From assembly GCA_004762155.1 (NCBI GenBank), contig SIHP01000014.1, positions 91,290 to 155,289 of the forward strand: a DNA stretch of 64,000 bases. The letters are read 5' to 3'. Shown here one piece after another: positions 34,809-43,181 of the stretch; within the stretch, counting starts at the first letter, position 1; each line of letters starts with the position of its first letter. Under the pieces are notes generated by a model. That model made no database searches and had not been told where the DNA came from. It saw only the letters and a program-made list of their open reading frames with translations. This DNA comes from Flavobacteriaceae bacterium. Lineage in GTDB: Bacteria; Bacteroidota; Bacteroidia; Flavobacteriales; Flavobacteriaceae. The position numbers and the translations under genes were made by a program.

Positions 34809-35747
34809 ATGAAAGTATCTTCCTTTATGCCAGCTGTAACTCAAATGATTTATGATATGGGGCTACAAGAACTTCTAGAAGGCGTTACATTTGAATGTCC
34901 ACAAATAGCTTTAAAAGAAAAGAAAGTTGCAGTTAAATATAAATTAGAAGGTAAAACATTAACTAGTGAAGAGATTAATACTATTTTTTCAAAGACAAAA
35001 GCAGCAGGCGATACCTTATATTATGTTGAAGAAGCTGTTTTAGAAAGTATCGCTCCAGATATTATCTTTACGCAAGATGTATGTGATGTTTGTCAGATTG
35101 ATACAGAATCAGTAGCAAAATCTGCTTATAAATTGCCTAAAATACCTGAATTAGTTTCTATTACACCAAACTCTTTAGAAGATGTATTTGATAATGCCTT
35201 AACTATTGCAAAAGCAATGGGGAAAGAAGAGATAGGAATTAATTATATTAAAAAATTAAAAGATCGAATTGCTAGTGTTGTAGATATACAAAGAGCGCAT
35301 AAACTGTCATCAAAAAGCGTTATGTTGTTAGAATGGATTGATCCGTTATTTAATTGTGGACATTGGATTCCTCATCAAATTGGATATGCAGGAGGAATAG
35401 ATTTATTGTCACATCCATCTGGAGATAGCATTGTAATTTCTTGGGATAAAATTGTTAAATACGATCCTGAAATACTAATTATAGCACCATGTGGTTATGG
35501 TATAGAAAGAACTATGGAAGATATGTCTTTTTTAACAGAGAAAAAAGAATGGAATTCTTTAAGAGCAGTTAAAAATGGTCAAGTTTATATTGCAGATTTT
35601 GCTATGTTTACGCAGTCTTCTGCAAGTACTTTAGTAGACGGAATAGAATGTTTGGCAACTATGATACATCCAGAATATTATAACGTTTCAGATACGTTAA
35701 ACGTTAAATTTTCAAATTATGAAGATTTATTGTTAACTACTTCCTAA
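34809..35747 (+). CDS. BtuF-like cobalamin-binding protein without signal peptide
   Basis: 312 residues of the Fe/B12 periplasmic-binding fold: KVSSFMPAVTQMIYDMGLQE at the very start, AVLESIAPDIIFTQDVCDVC, and VMLLEWIDPLFNCGHWIPHQ, the last being typical of the cobalamin-binding subgroup. The N-terminus goes straight into the domain with no signal peptide or lipobox, and no upstream start in frame could add one because the promoter box lies only 19 nt ahead. It would therefore be cytoplasmic. It precedes the second cobalamin riboswitch and btuB. A corrinoid carrier or sensor role is inference. Confidence 0.9.
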   Translation: MKVSSFMPAVTQMIYDMGLQELLEGVTFECPQIALKEKKVAVKYKLEGKTLTSEEINTIFSKTKAAGDTLYYVEEAVLESIAPDIIFTQDVCDVCQIDTESVAKSAYKLPKIPELVSITPNSLEDVFDNALTIAKAMGKEEIGINYIKKLKDRIASVVDIQRAHKLSSKSVMLLEWIDPLFNCGHWIPHQIGYAGGIDLLSHPSGDSIVISWDKIVKYDPEILIIAPCGYGIERTMEDMSFLTEKKEWNSLRAVKNGQVYIADFAMFTQSSASTLVDGIECLATMIHPEYYNVSDTLNVKFSNYEDLLLTTS

Positions 35748-35756
35748 AAAATACAA

Positions 35757-35764
35757 TACATTTG
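35757..35764 (+). promoter_or_regulatory. -7 box of riboswitch/btuB transcript
   Basis: TACATTTG fits TAnnTTTG, with TTG at 35730-35732 (24-nt spacer). It lies just after the BtuF-like stop and about 45 nt before the riboswitch core. Confidence 0.5.
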
Positions 35765-35804
35765 CGAAAAATTTAGGTTTTATTTAAGTGGTTAATCTTA
35801 AATA

Positions 35805-35975
35805 AATTAAAAGGGAATTCGGATAAATACCGAAGCTGTTCCCGCAACTGTAAGCTATAAAGCTTGTAATTATTCTTTATGTCACTGTTTATTTATAAAT
35901 GGGAAGACCAATTACAAGACGCAAGCCAGGAGACCTGCCTAATTTTTTATAATTCGAACTTTCGGGATAAAGGTT
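35805..35975 (+). promoter_or_regulatory. Cobalamin (AdoCbl) riboswitch
   Basis: 5' element 35812-35853 (GGGAATTC, then CTGTTCCCGCAACTGTAA), a GTCACTG...GGGAAG core, and the 3' element CCAGGAGACCTGCC (35926-35939). A hairpin AACTTT-CGGGAT-AAAGGTT follows (about 35956-35975). It accounts for the 303-nt gap between the BtuF-like gene and btuB and should repress btuB when B12 is plentiful. Confidence 0.95.
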
Positions 35976-36050
35976 TGGGGTTAGTATAGGAAAACTACAC
36001 TTCAATCTTTTACTCTTGATTAAATTTTATTAAAATTAATTAATTAAGTA

Positions 36051-37958
36051 ATGAACAAAAAAGTACTTTGTTTAGGTGTTTTAACATCAATGTTTGTTTT
36101 CAATGCAAATGCACAAGAAAAACAAGAAAAACAAGAAAAAACAATCGATTTAGATGAGATTGTAATTTCTGATTCTAAATTTAAATTAAAAAAAGAAAAT
36201 TCAGGTAAAGTAATTCATAAGATTTCAAAAGAAACAATTGAACAAAATACAGGAAAGAATGTAGTGGACTTAATTAATACTGTTTCAGGTATTGAAATTA
36301 ATGGAAATACAACAGGCTCTGGTCAAAATTTAGGTTTGTTTGTTAGGGGAGGATCAACAAAAGAAGTTGTTGTATTAATAGATGGGGTTCAGGTTTCTAA
36401 TCCAGCAGGAATTTCAGGAGGTTTCGATTTAAGATTATTAGATTTAAATGATGTAGATTCTATTGAGATAGTAAAAGGAGCAGCAAGTACTTTATATGGT
36501 TCAGGAGCAACAACAGCTGTAATTAATATAAAGTTAAAAGAAGCAACTTCAGGTAAAGCAAATACTTCTTTAGGTTTATTTGTTGGTACAAATAGTAGTC
36601 AAGAAGAGTCAGCTAAAGGAAGCATTATTCAAACCAAAGCAAATGTAAATGGTAAAATCAATAAATTTAATTATTTAGTAAATTTTTCATCTTTTGATGC
36701 ACAAGGTATATCCGCTGCTGAATCTGAAAATAATGTATCTTTTCAAGATGATCCTTTTCAAAGAGTAGCTACAAATGTTAAGTTAGGATATAAATTTAAT
36801 AATAGATTTTCTATTAATACTTTTGGTAGCTATAGTCAGTTTAAAAATGAGTATGATGCAGGAGCTTTTGCTGATGCATATAATTATTCAGAGGATAAAA
36901 GCTATAGAGTTAGTGTTTCTCCAAAATATAGTTATGAAAATGGATCTATAGAAATAAATGCAGCATATAGTAAATATGATACAGATGGAACATTAACGTC
37001 TTTTCCATTTATAAACAAAGGAGAAAATTATATTGTTGATGCCTTTGTGAAACATCAATTTGATGACTTGTATGTTGTATTAGGTGTTAACTATCAAAAT
37101 AACAGCATAGAAACATTTTCTATTCCTTGGGGAAGTACAGATTTAACTGAAACTGTTTATGCAGAAGAACCAAAAACAGAATTAATAGATCCTTATGTAA
37201 ATGCAGTTTATGTTACTGATTTTGGTTTAAATGTAAATGCGGGAGTTCGCTTAAACAATCATAATAAATACGGAACTCATTTCGTTTATAATTTTAATCC
37301 TTCTTACACTTATAAACAAGAAAATGGTTATTTAAAAGTTTTAGGTTCTTTTAGTACTGCTTTTTTAGCTCCGTCTGTACAAGAATTGTATGCTTCTTGG
37401 GGTAATATAGATTTAAAACCACAAGAAAGTACAACTATAGAAGGAGGTTTAGAATTTAAAGTAAACTCTTTATTATTAAGTGGAGTTTATTTTAATAGAG
37501 ATGTTGAAAATATAATAGCCTACAACTCTGCAACTTTTATTATGGATAATTTTGGTGATACAACGATAAGTGGTTTTGAATTTAATGCCGATTATAAAGT
37601 TTTTGATAACTTAAAATTACAAGCTAATTATTCTTTCACTGAAAATGATGATCTTGCTATAAGAATACCAAAACATAAAGTTAATGCTGGTGTTAATTAT
37701 GCTATAAAAGCAACTAATTTATCGGTTAATTATCAATATTTAAGTGATAGAGATGATAGTGATTTTAGATCTTTTCCATCTGAAACTGTAGCTTTAGAAG
37801 CGTATTCTTTATTAGATTTTTCGGTGAATCATAAGTTAAATAAAAATGTAAAATTATTTTTAGATATAACCAATCTTCTAAATGAAGAATATCAAGAAGT
37901 TTTAGGATATTCAACTTTAGGAAGAAACTATAAATTAGGAGTACAATTTAATTTTTAA
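36051..37958 (+). CDS. btuB: TonB-dependent cobalamin receptor BtuB
   Basis: 635 residues, close to the usual BtuB length and lacking an N-terminal CarboxypepD_reg domain. A signal peptide (NANAQ) is followed by an EKQEKQEK charged stretch, TonB-box-like region DEIVISDSKF, the plug (VVDLINTVSGIEINGNTTGS, then LFVRGGSTKEVVVLIDGVQV and LYGSGATTAVINIKLK), and the barrel ending in aromatic-rich LGVQFNF. Placed behind a cobalamin riboswitch and next to the cobU cluster, its cargo is most likely a corrinoid. A hairpin follows about 44 nt after the stop. Confidence 0.95.
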   Translation: MNKKVLCLGVLTSMFVFNANAQEKQEKQEKTIDLDEIVISDSKFKLKKENSGKVIHKISKETIEQNTGKNVVDLINTVSGIEINGNTTGSGQNLGLFVRGGSTKEVVVLIDGVQVSNPAGISGGFDLRLLDLNDVDSIEIVKGAASTLYGSGATTAVINIKLKEATSGKANTSLGLFVGTNSSQEESAKGSIIQTKANVNGKINKFNYLVNFSSFDAQGISAAESENNVSFQDDPFQRVATNVKLGYKFNNRFSINTFGSYSQFKNEYDAGAFADAYNYSEDKSYRVSVSPKYSYENGSIEINAAYSKYDTDGTLTSFPFINKGENYIVDAFVKHQFDDLYVVLGVNYQNNSIETFSIPWGSTDLTETVYAEEPKTELIDPYVNAVYVTDFGLNVNAGVRLNNHNKYGTHFVYNFNPSYTYKQENGYLKVLGSFSTAFLAPSVQELYASWGNIDLKPQESTTIEGGLEFKVNSLLLSGVYFNRDVENIIAYNSATFIMDNFGDTTISGFEFNADYKVFDNLKLQANYSFTENDDLAIRIPKHKVNAGVNYAIKATNLSVNYQYLSDRDDSDFRSFPSETVALEAYSLLDFSVNHKLNKNVKLFLDITNLLNEEYQEVLGYSTLGRNYKLGVQFNF

Positions 37959-38001
37959 AATATTCCCCCCGTTTAATCCCACCCTTTAATGTTAAAACAA
38001 C

Positions 38002-38033
38002 AAGAAAGCCCATTTAAAAAAATGAGCTTTCTT
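38002..38033 (+). terminator. btuB terminator
   Basis: A 14-nt stem with one mismatch (left arm 38002-38015, right arm 38020-38033) and an A-rich loop lies 43 nt after the btuB stop. Confidence 0.65.
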
Positions 38034-38051
38034 AGGGTTTTAAAAATTTAT

Positions 38052-38084
38052 AAAAGCTCTTGATATTTTGTTTCAAGGGCTTTT
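38052..38084. terminator. Terminator facing the 38107-38607 gene
   Basis: AAAAGCTCTTGA pairs with TCAAGGGCTTTT (one G-U pair), followed on the plus strand by a T run and preceded on the minus-strand side by an A/T run. It could end both convergent transcripts. Confidence 0.65.
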
Positions 38085-38106
38085 TATTTTTTAATATTTA
38101 TAATGA

Positions 38107-38607
38107 TTAAATAAGTTTTTTAACTTGTTGTTTTAAAATAACAATGGCTGTTTCAGTAGGGCTTTCTTTTTTAGAGTAGTCCATTAATAAATTTTCTCTG
38201 AGTTCTTTTGCTGAAGTGCTTTTTTCAGCGAGTTCATGAAACTTGTTAATAATAGCTAGTTTAGAACCTACAACAGCTTTCCAACTATCTTCAGAAACAT
38301 ACAATTGTTGTACCATATTATGTTCAAACTCTTGCTCAATATTACCAATTAATAAATGTAAATAACTAGCAGCATCTTCTCCAATTGGATTTACACGTAG
38401 TAGTAATTTAGATGGATTTAAGCGTTCGCAAAATAAAACTAAACGTTCATAAGCTTGTAGTTTAATAGGTAAACTTTCACGTTTTTTTTCTAAAAGTGAG
38501 TTAAATTTTTGCTCGTTATTTTGTTGTTTAACAAATCCACTAAACATAAAAAAAGCAACACCACCGGTAATTAAAGAAGGTAATGTAAATGTTAATATTT
38601 CTATCAT
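38107..38607 (-). CDS. Conserved-looking hypothetical membrane-anchored protein
   Basis: 166 residues, not firmly recognised. One N-terminal membrane segment (TFTLPSLITGGVAFFMFSGF, about 6-25) is followed by a soluble helical domain (LQAYERLVLFCERLNPSKLL, then HLLIGNIEQEFEHNMVQQLY). Similar single-pass proteins are frequent in Flavobacteriia, but no function is known to me. It ends 4 nt after the M20 peptidase gene and probably shares its transcript. Confidence 0.8.
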   Translation of the reverse strand: MIEILTFTLPSLITGGVAFFMFSGFVKQQNNEQKFNSLLEKKRESLPIKLQAYERLVLFCERLNPSKLLLRVNPIGEDAASYLHLLIGNIEQEFEHNMVQQLYVSEDSWKAVVGSKLAIINKFHELAEKSTSAKELRENLLMDYSKKESPTETAIVILKQQVKKLI

Positions 38608-38611
38608 TATA

Positions 38612-39883
38612 TTAATTATTTAAATAATCGAAAACTAAATTAGTCATGGTTTCTACACCTAAAATCATTCCACTTTCATCAATAAAAAAATCAGGAGTAT
38701 GATGTGGATATGGATTAGTGTTTCCAGGTGTCATACCTCCTAAAAAGAAAAAGAAACCAGGAATTTCTTTAGCATAAAAAGAAAAGTCTTCAGCACCAGT
38801 TACTGCATTTATTTCAATAACATTTCCTTCACCAGCTATTCTTTTAATTGTAGGTAGCATTTTATCTACTAATGCATGATTGTTAAAAGTAATGGGAAGT
38901 CCTTTTTGTATGTCAATAGTTGCAGTTGCTCTATAGGCGTTTGCAATTGCAGGAACCATTTCTTTCATTCTATCATTTATTTTTTTTTGCATATCATAAT
39001 CTAAAGTTCTAATTGTACCAATCATTTCTGCATTTTCAGGAATAATATTACTACGAACACCAGAATCTATTTTACCTACAGTAATAACAGCAGCTTCTTT
39101 TGTTAAGTCAGATTCTCTACTCACGATTGTTTGTAAACCATCGATAATTTTTGCAGAAATCATAATAGGGTCAATTCCACCCCAAGGTCTTGATCCATGT
39201 GATTGTTTACCATTGACTTTGATTTTAAAACTTTGAGATGCGGCCATAATTCCGCCTTTTTTATAAGAAATTTGTCCAACTGGAGAGCCTGATCCGATGT
39301 GTAGTCCAAAAATAGCATCAACATCAGGATTTTTTAAAACCCCTTCCTTAACCATTAATTCAGCGCCACCTTCTTCACCTTCAGGAGCTCCTTCTTCTGC
39401 AGGTTGAAAAATAAATTTAACAGTTCCATTTATTTTATCTTTATTTTTAGATAAAATTTCTGCAACTCCCATTAAAATTGCAATATGAGTATCATGTCCA
39501 CAGGCATGCATAACACCAACTTCTTTTCCTAAATAAGTAGAATTAACTTTTGATTTGAAAAGAAGATCATTTCTCTCAGTTACAGGTAAAGCATCCATAT
39601 CTGCTCTTAAAGCAACCACTTTACCAGGTTTATTTCCTTTTAAAATTCCAATCACTCCTGTTTTAGCTATTCCTTCTTGCGTTTTTATGCCTAAAGATTT
39701 TAAATGCTTAGCTATTTTTTTTGAAGTATTAAATTCTCTGTTAGATAGTTCTGGGTTTTGATGAAAATATCTTCTCCATTGAATAACTTTTTTTTCTATG
39801 TTTTTAAGGTCTGAAGATAAATCTTGCGAATTAGAAGATGAAATAACAAATAATAAAAGAAATAATAAGCTGAGTTTTTTCAT
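38612..39883 (-). CDS. M20 family amidohydrolase, exported
   Basis: About 423 residues. The frame is open to an ATG at 39940, but the ATG at 39883 (MKKLSLLFLLLFVISSSNSQ) gives a clean signal peptide, so that start is preferred. The M20D amidohydrolase domain shows ALRADMDALPVTERNDL, GVMHACGHDTHIAILMGVAE (metal-binding Cys/His), FQPAEEGAPEGEEGGAELMV and the late HHTPDFFIDE. The family hydrolyses N-acyl amino acids or peptides; being exported, it probably acts on external peptides. Its start is divergent from the uvrD-like helicase gene. Confidence 0.93.
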   Translation of the reverse strand: MKKLSLLFLLLFVISSSNSQDLSSDLKNIEKKVIQWRRYFHQNPELSNREFNTSKKIAKHLKSLGIKTQEGIAKTGVIGILKGNKPGKVVALRADMDALPVTERNDLLFKSKVNSTYLGKEVGVMHACGHDTHIAILMGVAEILSKNKDKINGTVKFIFQPAEEGAPEGEEGGAELMVKEGVLKNPDVDAIFGLHIGSGSPVGQISYKKGGIMAASQSFKIKVNGKQSHGSRPWGGIDPIMISAKIIDGLQTIVSRESDLTKEAAVITVGKIDSGVRSNIIPENAEMIGTIRTLDYDMQKKINDRMKEMVPAIANAYRATATIDIQKGLPITFNNHALVDKMLPTIKRIAGEGNVIEINAVTGAEDFSFYAKEIPGFFFFLGGMTPGNTNPYPHHTPDFFIDESGMILGVETMTNLVFDYLNN

Positions 39884-40009
39884 TATAAAAATATTTATGT
39901 TAAAAGTTAAAGGTAAAAAATCTTGTGAATAAAATCTCATGATATTTAATTATATAGTTAAAAGAATTATTATTTTTACTTTTTAACTTAATTTTCAACA
40001 AACTTTCTA

Positions 40010-42346
40010 TTGAGTACTTATTTAGAACAACTTAACGAACCTCAAAGAGCTGCCGTAGTTCAAAAAGATGGTCCTATGATTATCATTGCTGGAGCTGGTT
40101 CTGGTAAAACGAGAGTTTTAACGTATAGAATTGCCCGTTTAATGGAGCAAAATGTAGATGCTTTTAATATTTTATCGTTAACCTTTACCAATAAGGCTGC
40201 TCGAGAAATGAAAGAACGTATTTCAAAAGTAGTAGGCTACAGCGAAGCTAAAAATTTGTGGATGGGAACTTTCCATTCAATTTTTGCAAGAATTTTAAGG
40301 TCGGAAGCAGATAAATTAGGTTTTCCATCTAATTTTACTATTTACGATACACAAGATTCTGTTCGTTTAATTGGTGCAATTATTAGAGAATTAAATTTAG
40401 ATAAAGAGCGCTATAAACCGAAACAAATTTTAAGTAGAATATCTTCATTTAAGAATAGTTTAGTTACGGTTAGAGCTTATTTTAATAATCCAGATTTACA
40501 GGAAGCAGATTTAATTGCAAGTAGACCAAAGGTTGGAGATATTTATAAAGAATATGTAGACAGATGTTTTAAATCTGGCGCAATGGATTTTGATGATTTA
40601 TTGTTGCGTACTAATGAATTATTAGCTCGTTTTCCAGAAGTATTGGCAAAATATCAAAATAGATTTAAATATATAATGGTTGATGAGTATCAAGATACCA
40701 ACCATTCTCAATATATTATTGTTAGAGCTTTAGCTGATCGTTTTCAGAATATTTGTGTTGTTGGTGATGATTCTCAAAGTATTTATAGCTTTCGTGGAGC
40801 AAACATCAATAATATTTTAAATTTTCAAAAAGATTATCCAGATGTAAAAACATTTAAGTTAGAACAAAATTATCGTTCTACTAAAAATATTGTAAATGCT
40901 GCAAATTCGGTTATTGAAAAAAATAAAACAAAGCTAGATAAAATTGTATGGACTGCTAATGATAATGGAGATTATATAAAAGTAATGCGTAATATTTCCG
41001 AAGGAGAAGAAGGTCGCTTTGTGGCACAATCTATTTGGGATTATATGATGAATAATCAGTTAAAAGCAGATGCATTTGCGGTTTTATATAGAACGAATTC
41101 ACAATCTAGAGCAATTGAAGATTCGTTACGAAAGAAAGGAATTGAATATAAAATTTATGGTGGAATTTCTTTTTATCAACGAAAAGAAATTAAAGATATC
41201 TTATCGTATTTACGAATACTTATTAATCCAAGTGATGAAGAAGCGTTAAAAAGAATTATTAATTATCCAGCAAGAGGTATTGGGCAAACAACAATTGATA
41301 AGCTAACAATAGCAGCTAATCATTATAATAAAACAATATTTGATATCGTTTCAAATATTCGTAAAGTTGATTTAAAAATCAATTCAGGTATAAAAACAAA
41401 GTTAGAAAACTTTGCAAATATGATTAAACGTTTGCAAATAGAATCGCAAACCAAAAATGCTTTTGAAATATCAGAACTGGTTGTAAAGCAAACTCAAATT
41501 GTAAAAGATTTACAAAAGAATGGTACACCAGAAGATATTAGTAAAGTAGAGAATGTACAGGAACTTTTAAATGGTATTAAGGATTTTATTACTGATAAAA
41601 TAGAAACTGGTGAAGATGCTTCATTAACTACTTTTTTAGAAGATGTAGCATTAGCAACTGATTTTGATTCCGAAAAAGAAGAAGATGTGCCAAGAGTTGC
41701 TTTAATGAGTATTCATCAATCAAAAGGATTGGAATTTGGTTATGTTTATATTGTAGGTTTAGAAGAGAATTTATTTCCATCAGCAATGAGTATGAATACT
41801 CGAAGTGAGTTGGAAGAAGAACGAAGACTTTTTTATGTAGCATTAACAAGAGCAGAAAAACAAGCGTATTTAAGTTATGCACAAACACGTTATCGTTGGG
41901 GGAAATTAACAGATGGAGAACCAAGTAGGTTTTTAGAGGAAATAGATGATCAGTATTTAGAATATATTACACCAAAAGCACCTGAACCAAGCATAAATAG
42001 ATTTGTAGATGCTGATATTTTTGGTGATGGACCTAAAAAACAAATACGTTTTCAAAAACCTATTCAGAAAAAAAGAAAAGAATTTTTAGATAAGAAATCG
42101 AAGAAAGATGATATTTTATCAAAAGGGAAAATGAAAAAAGTTTCTGATGTAAATCAAAATCCAGTAATGAATTTGTTTGATGGTGAGATTACAGTAGGAA
42201 ACATGGTTGAACATAATCGTTTTGGTACTGGTGAAGTATTAGCTATAGAAGGAAAAGGACCTAACAAAAAGGCAGAGATACAATTTGGTACTGCAGGAAA
42301 AAAGAAATTATTATTACAATTTGCAAAATTAAAAATTATAGGATAG
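40010..42346 (+). CDS. UvrD/PcrA-type ATP-dependent DNA helicase
   Basis: 778 residues, superfamily 1A 3'-5' helicase for repair and replication-fork maintenance. The initiator is TTG at 40010 (MSTYLEQLNEPQRAAVV); no in-frame ATG fits the family N-terminus. Motifs: Walker A IAGAGSGKTRVLTYR (about 28-42), TFTNKAAREMKERI, Walker B YIMVDEYQDTN, GDDSQSIYSFRGA, QNYRSTKNI, and VALMSIHQSKGLEFGYVYIV with YVALTRAEKQAYL. The C-terminus (about 715-778) is a small beta-barrel (VEHNRFGTGEVLAIEG) as in PcrA/UvrD. Gene name could be uvrD or pcrA. Confidence 0.96.
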   Translation: MSTYLEQLNEPQRAAVVQKDGPMIIIAGAGSGKTRVLTYRIARLMEQNVDAFNILSLTFTNKAAREMKERISKVVGYSEAKNLWMGTFHSIFARILRSEADKLGFPSNFTIYDTQDSVRLIGAIIRELNLDKERYKPKQILSRISSFKNSLVTVRAYFNNPDLQEADLIASRPKVGDIYKEYVDRCFKSGAMDFDDLLLRTNELLARFPEVLAKYQNRFKYIMVDEYQDTNHSQYIIVRALADRFQNICVVGDDSQSIYSFRGANINNILNFQKDYPDVKTFKLEQNYRSTKNIVNAANSVIEKNKTKLDKIVWTANDNGDYIKVMRNISEGEEGRFVAQSIWDYMMNNQLKADAFAVLYRTNSQSRAIEDSLRKKGIEYKIYGGISFYQRKEIKDILSYLRILINPSDEEALKRIINYPARGIGQTTIDKLTIAANHYNKTIFDIVSNIRKVDLKINSGIKTKLENFANMIKRLQIESQTKNAFEISELVVKQTQIVKDLQKNGTPEDISKVENVQELLNGIKDFITDKIETGEDASLTTFLEDVALATDFDSEKEEDVPRVALMSIHQSKGLEFGYVYIVGLEENLFPSAMSMNTRSELEEERRLFYVALTRAEKQAYLSYAQTRYRWGKLTDGEPSRFLEEIDDQYLEYITPKAPEPSINRFVDADIFGDGPKKQIRFQKPIQKKRKEFLDKKSKKDDILSKGKMKKVSDVNQNPVMNLFDGEITVGNMVEHNRFGTGEVLAIEGKGPNKKAEIQFGTAGKKKLLLQFAKLKIIG

Positions 42347-42428
42347 TTTTTTAGTTATCAATTATCAGTTTGAGAATTTGAAAGGATATAGGATTGTTAA
42401 AAAAGAATTTATTTGAAGATAAATCAAC

Positions 42429-42459
42429 ATTTCGATGACTGAGCTTGTCGAAGCGACAA
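42429..42459. repeat. REP-like intergenic element
   Basis: In the gap between the helicase and DUF4290 genes, TTCGATGACTGAGCTTGTCG and AA at 42431-42452 form a short hairpin with TTCGA / TCGAA arms around a 12-nt loop. It is GC-rich against its surroundings. I recall the GAGCTTGTCGAAG type core as a scattered intergenic repeat in Flavobacteriaceae; that is memory, not a search. The rest of the 181-nt gap shows nothing else. Confidence 0.5.
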
Positions 42460-42527
42460 AAACAAATAACAATCAACTAGAAACTCATATAAAATACCTA
42501 TTTTGCAATTAAATAAACAAAGAGAAA

Positions 42528-43181
42528 ATGACGTTTGATTTAGAATACAATTCAGAAAGACCCTTACTTATTATTCCTGAATATGGAAGACATATCCAGA
42601 AATTAGTAAATGAGTGTGTGTCTTTAGAAACCAAAGAAGAACGCAATAAAATGGCAAAAGCCATTATAGATGTAATGGGGAATTTACAACCTCATTTACG
42701 TGATGTTCCTGATTTTAAACACAAGCTTTGGGATCAGTTATACATTATGTCTGATTTTAAATTAGATGCAGATTCTCCATACGAAGTACCTTCAAAGGAA
42801 GAATTAAGAGAAAAACCACAATCATTACCTTATCCTAAATTAGCATCAAAATACCGTTTTTATGGTAAAAATATTCAAACGATGATTGATGTTGCTTTGG
42901 AATGGGAAGAAGGAGATATGAAAGAAGCTTTAGTATTTACGATAGCAAATCATATGAAAAAGTGTTTTTTAAATTGGAATAAAGATACTGTTGATGATGC
43001 AGTAATTTTTAAGCACTTACACGAATTGTCAAAAGGTGAAATAGATATAAGAGATACTGAAGAGAAGTTATCTGAAAGTAAAAACTTATTGCGTAAAAGA
43101 AATACTCAAGGACAAAAGAATCATAAAGGTCATCAAAATAATCAAAAGAAAAATAACAACTATAAAAGTCGTAAAAGATAA
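42528..43181 (+). CDS. DUF4290 family protein
   Basis: 217 residues, cytoplasmic. The body matches DUF4290 (EYNSERPLLIIPEYGRHIQK at the start, KLASKYRFYGKNIQTMID, ALVFTIANHMKKCFLNWNKD). The last 30 residues are a basic Gln/Asn/Lys tail (NHKGHQNNQKKNNNYKSRKR) that looks disordered and nucleic-acid-like. The stop codon is immediately followed by the murA ATG, so the two are translationally linked, an arrangement I recall as common in Bacteroidota. Function unknown. Confidence 0.9.
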   Translation: MTFDLEYNSERPLLIIPEYGRHIQKLVNECVSLETKEERNKMAKAIIDVMGNLQPHLRDVPDFKHKLWDQLYIMSDFKLDADSPYEVPSKEELREKPQSLPYPKLASKYRFYGKNIQTMIDVALEWEEGDMKEALVFTIANHMKKCFLNWNKDTVDDAVIFKHLHELSKGEIDIRDTEEKLSESKNLLRKRNTQGQKNHKGHQNNQKKNNNYKSRKR

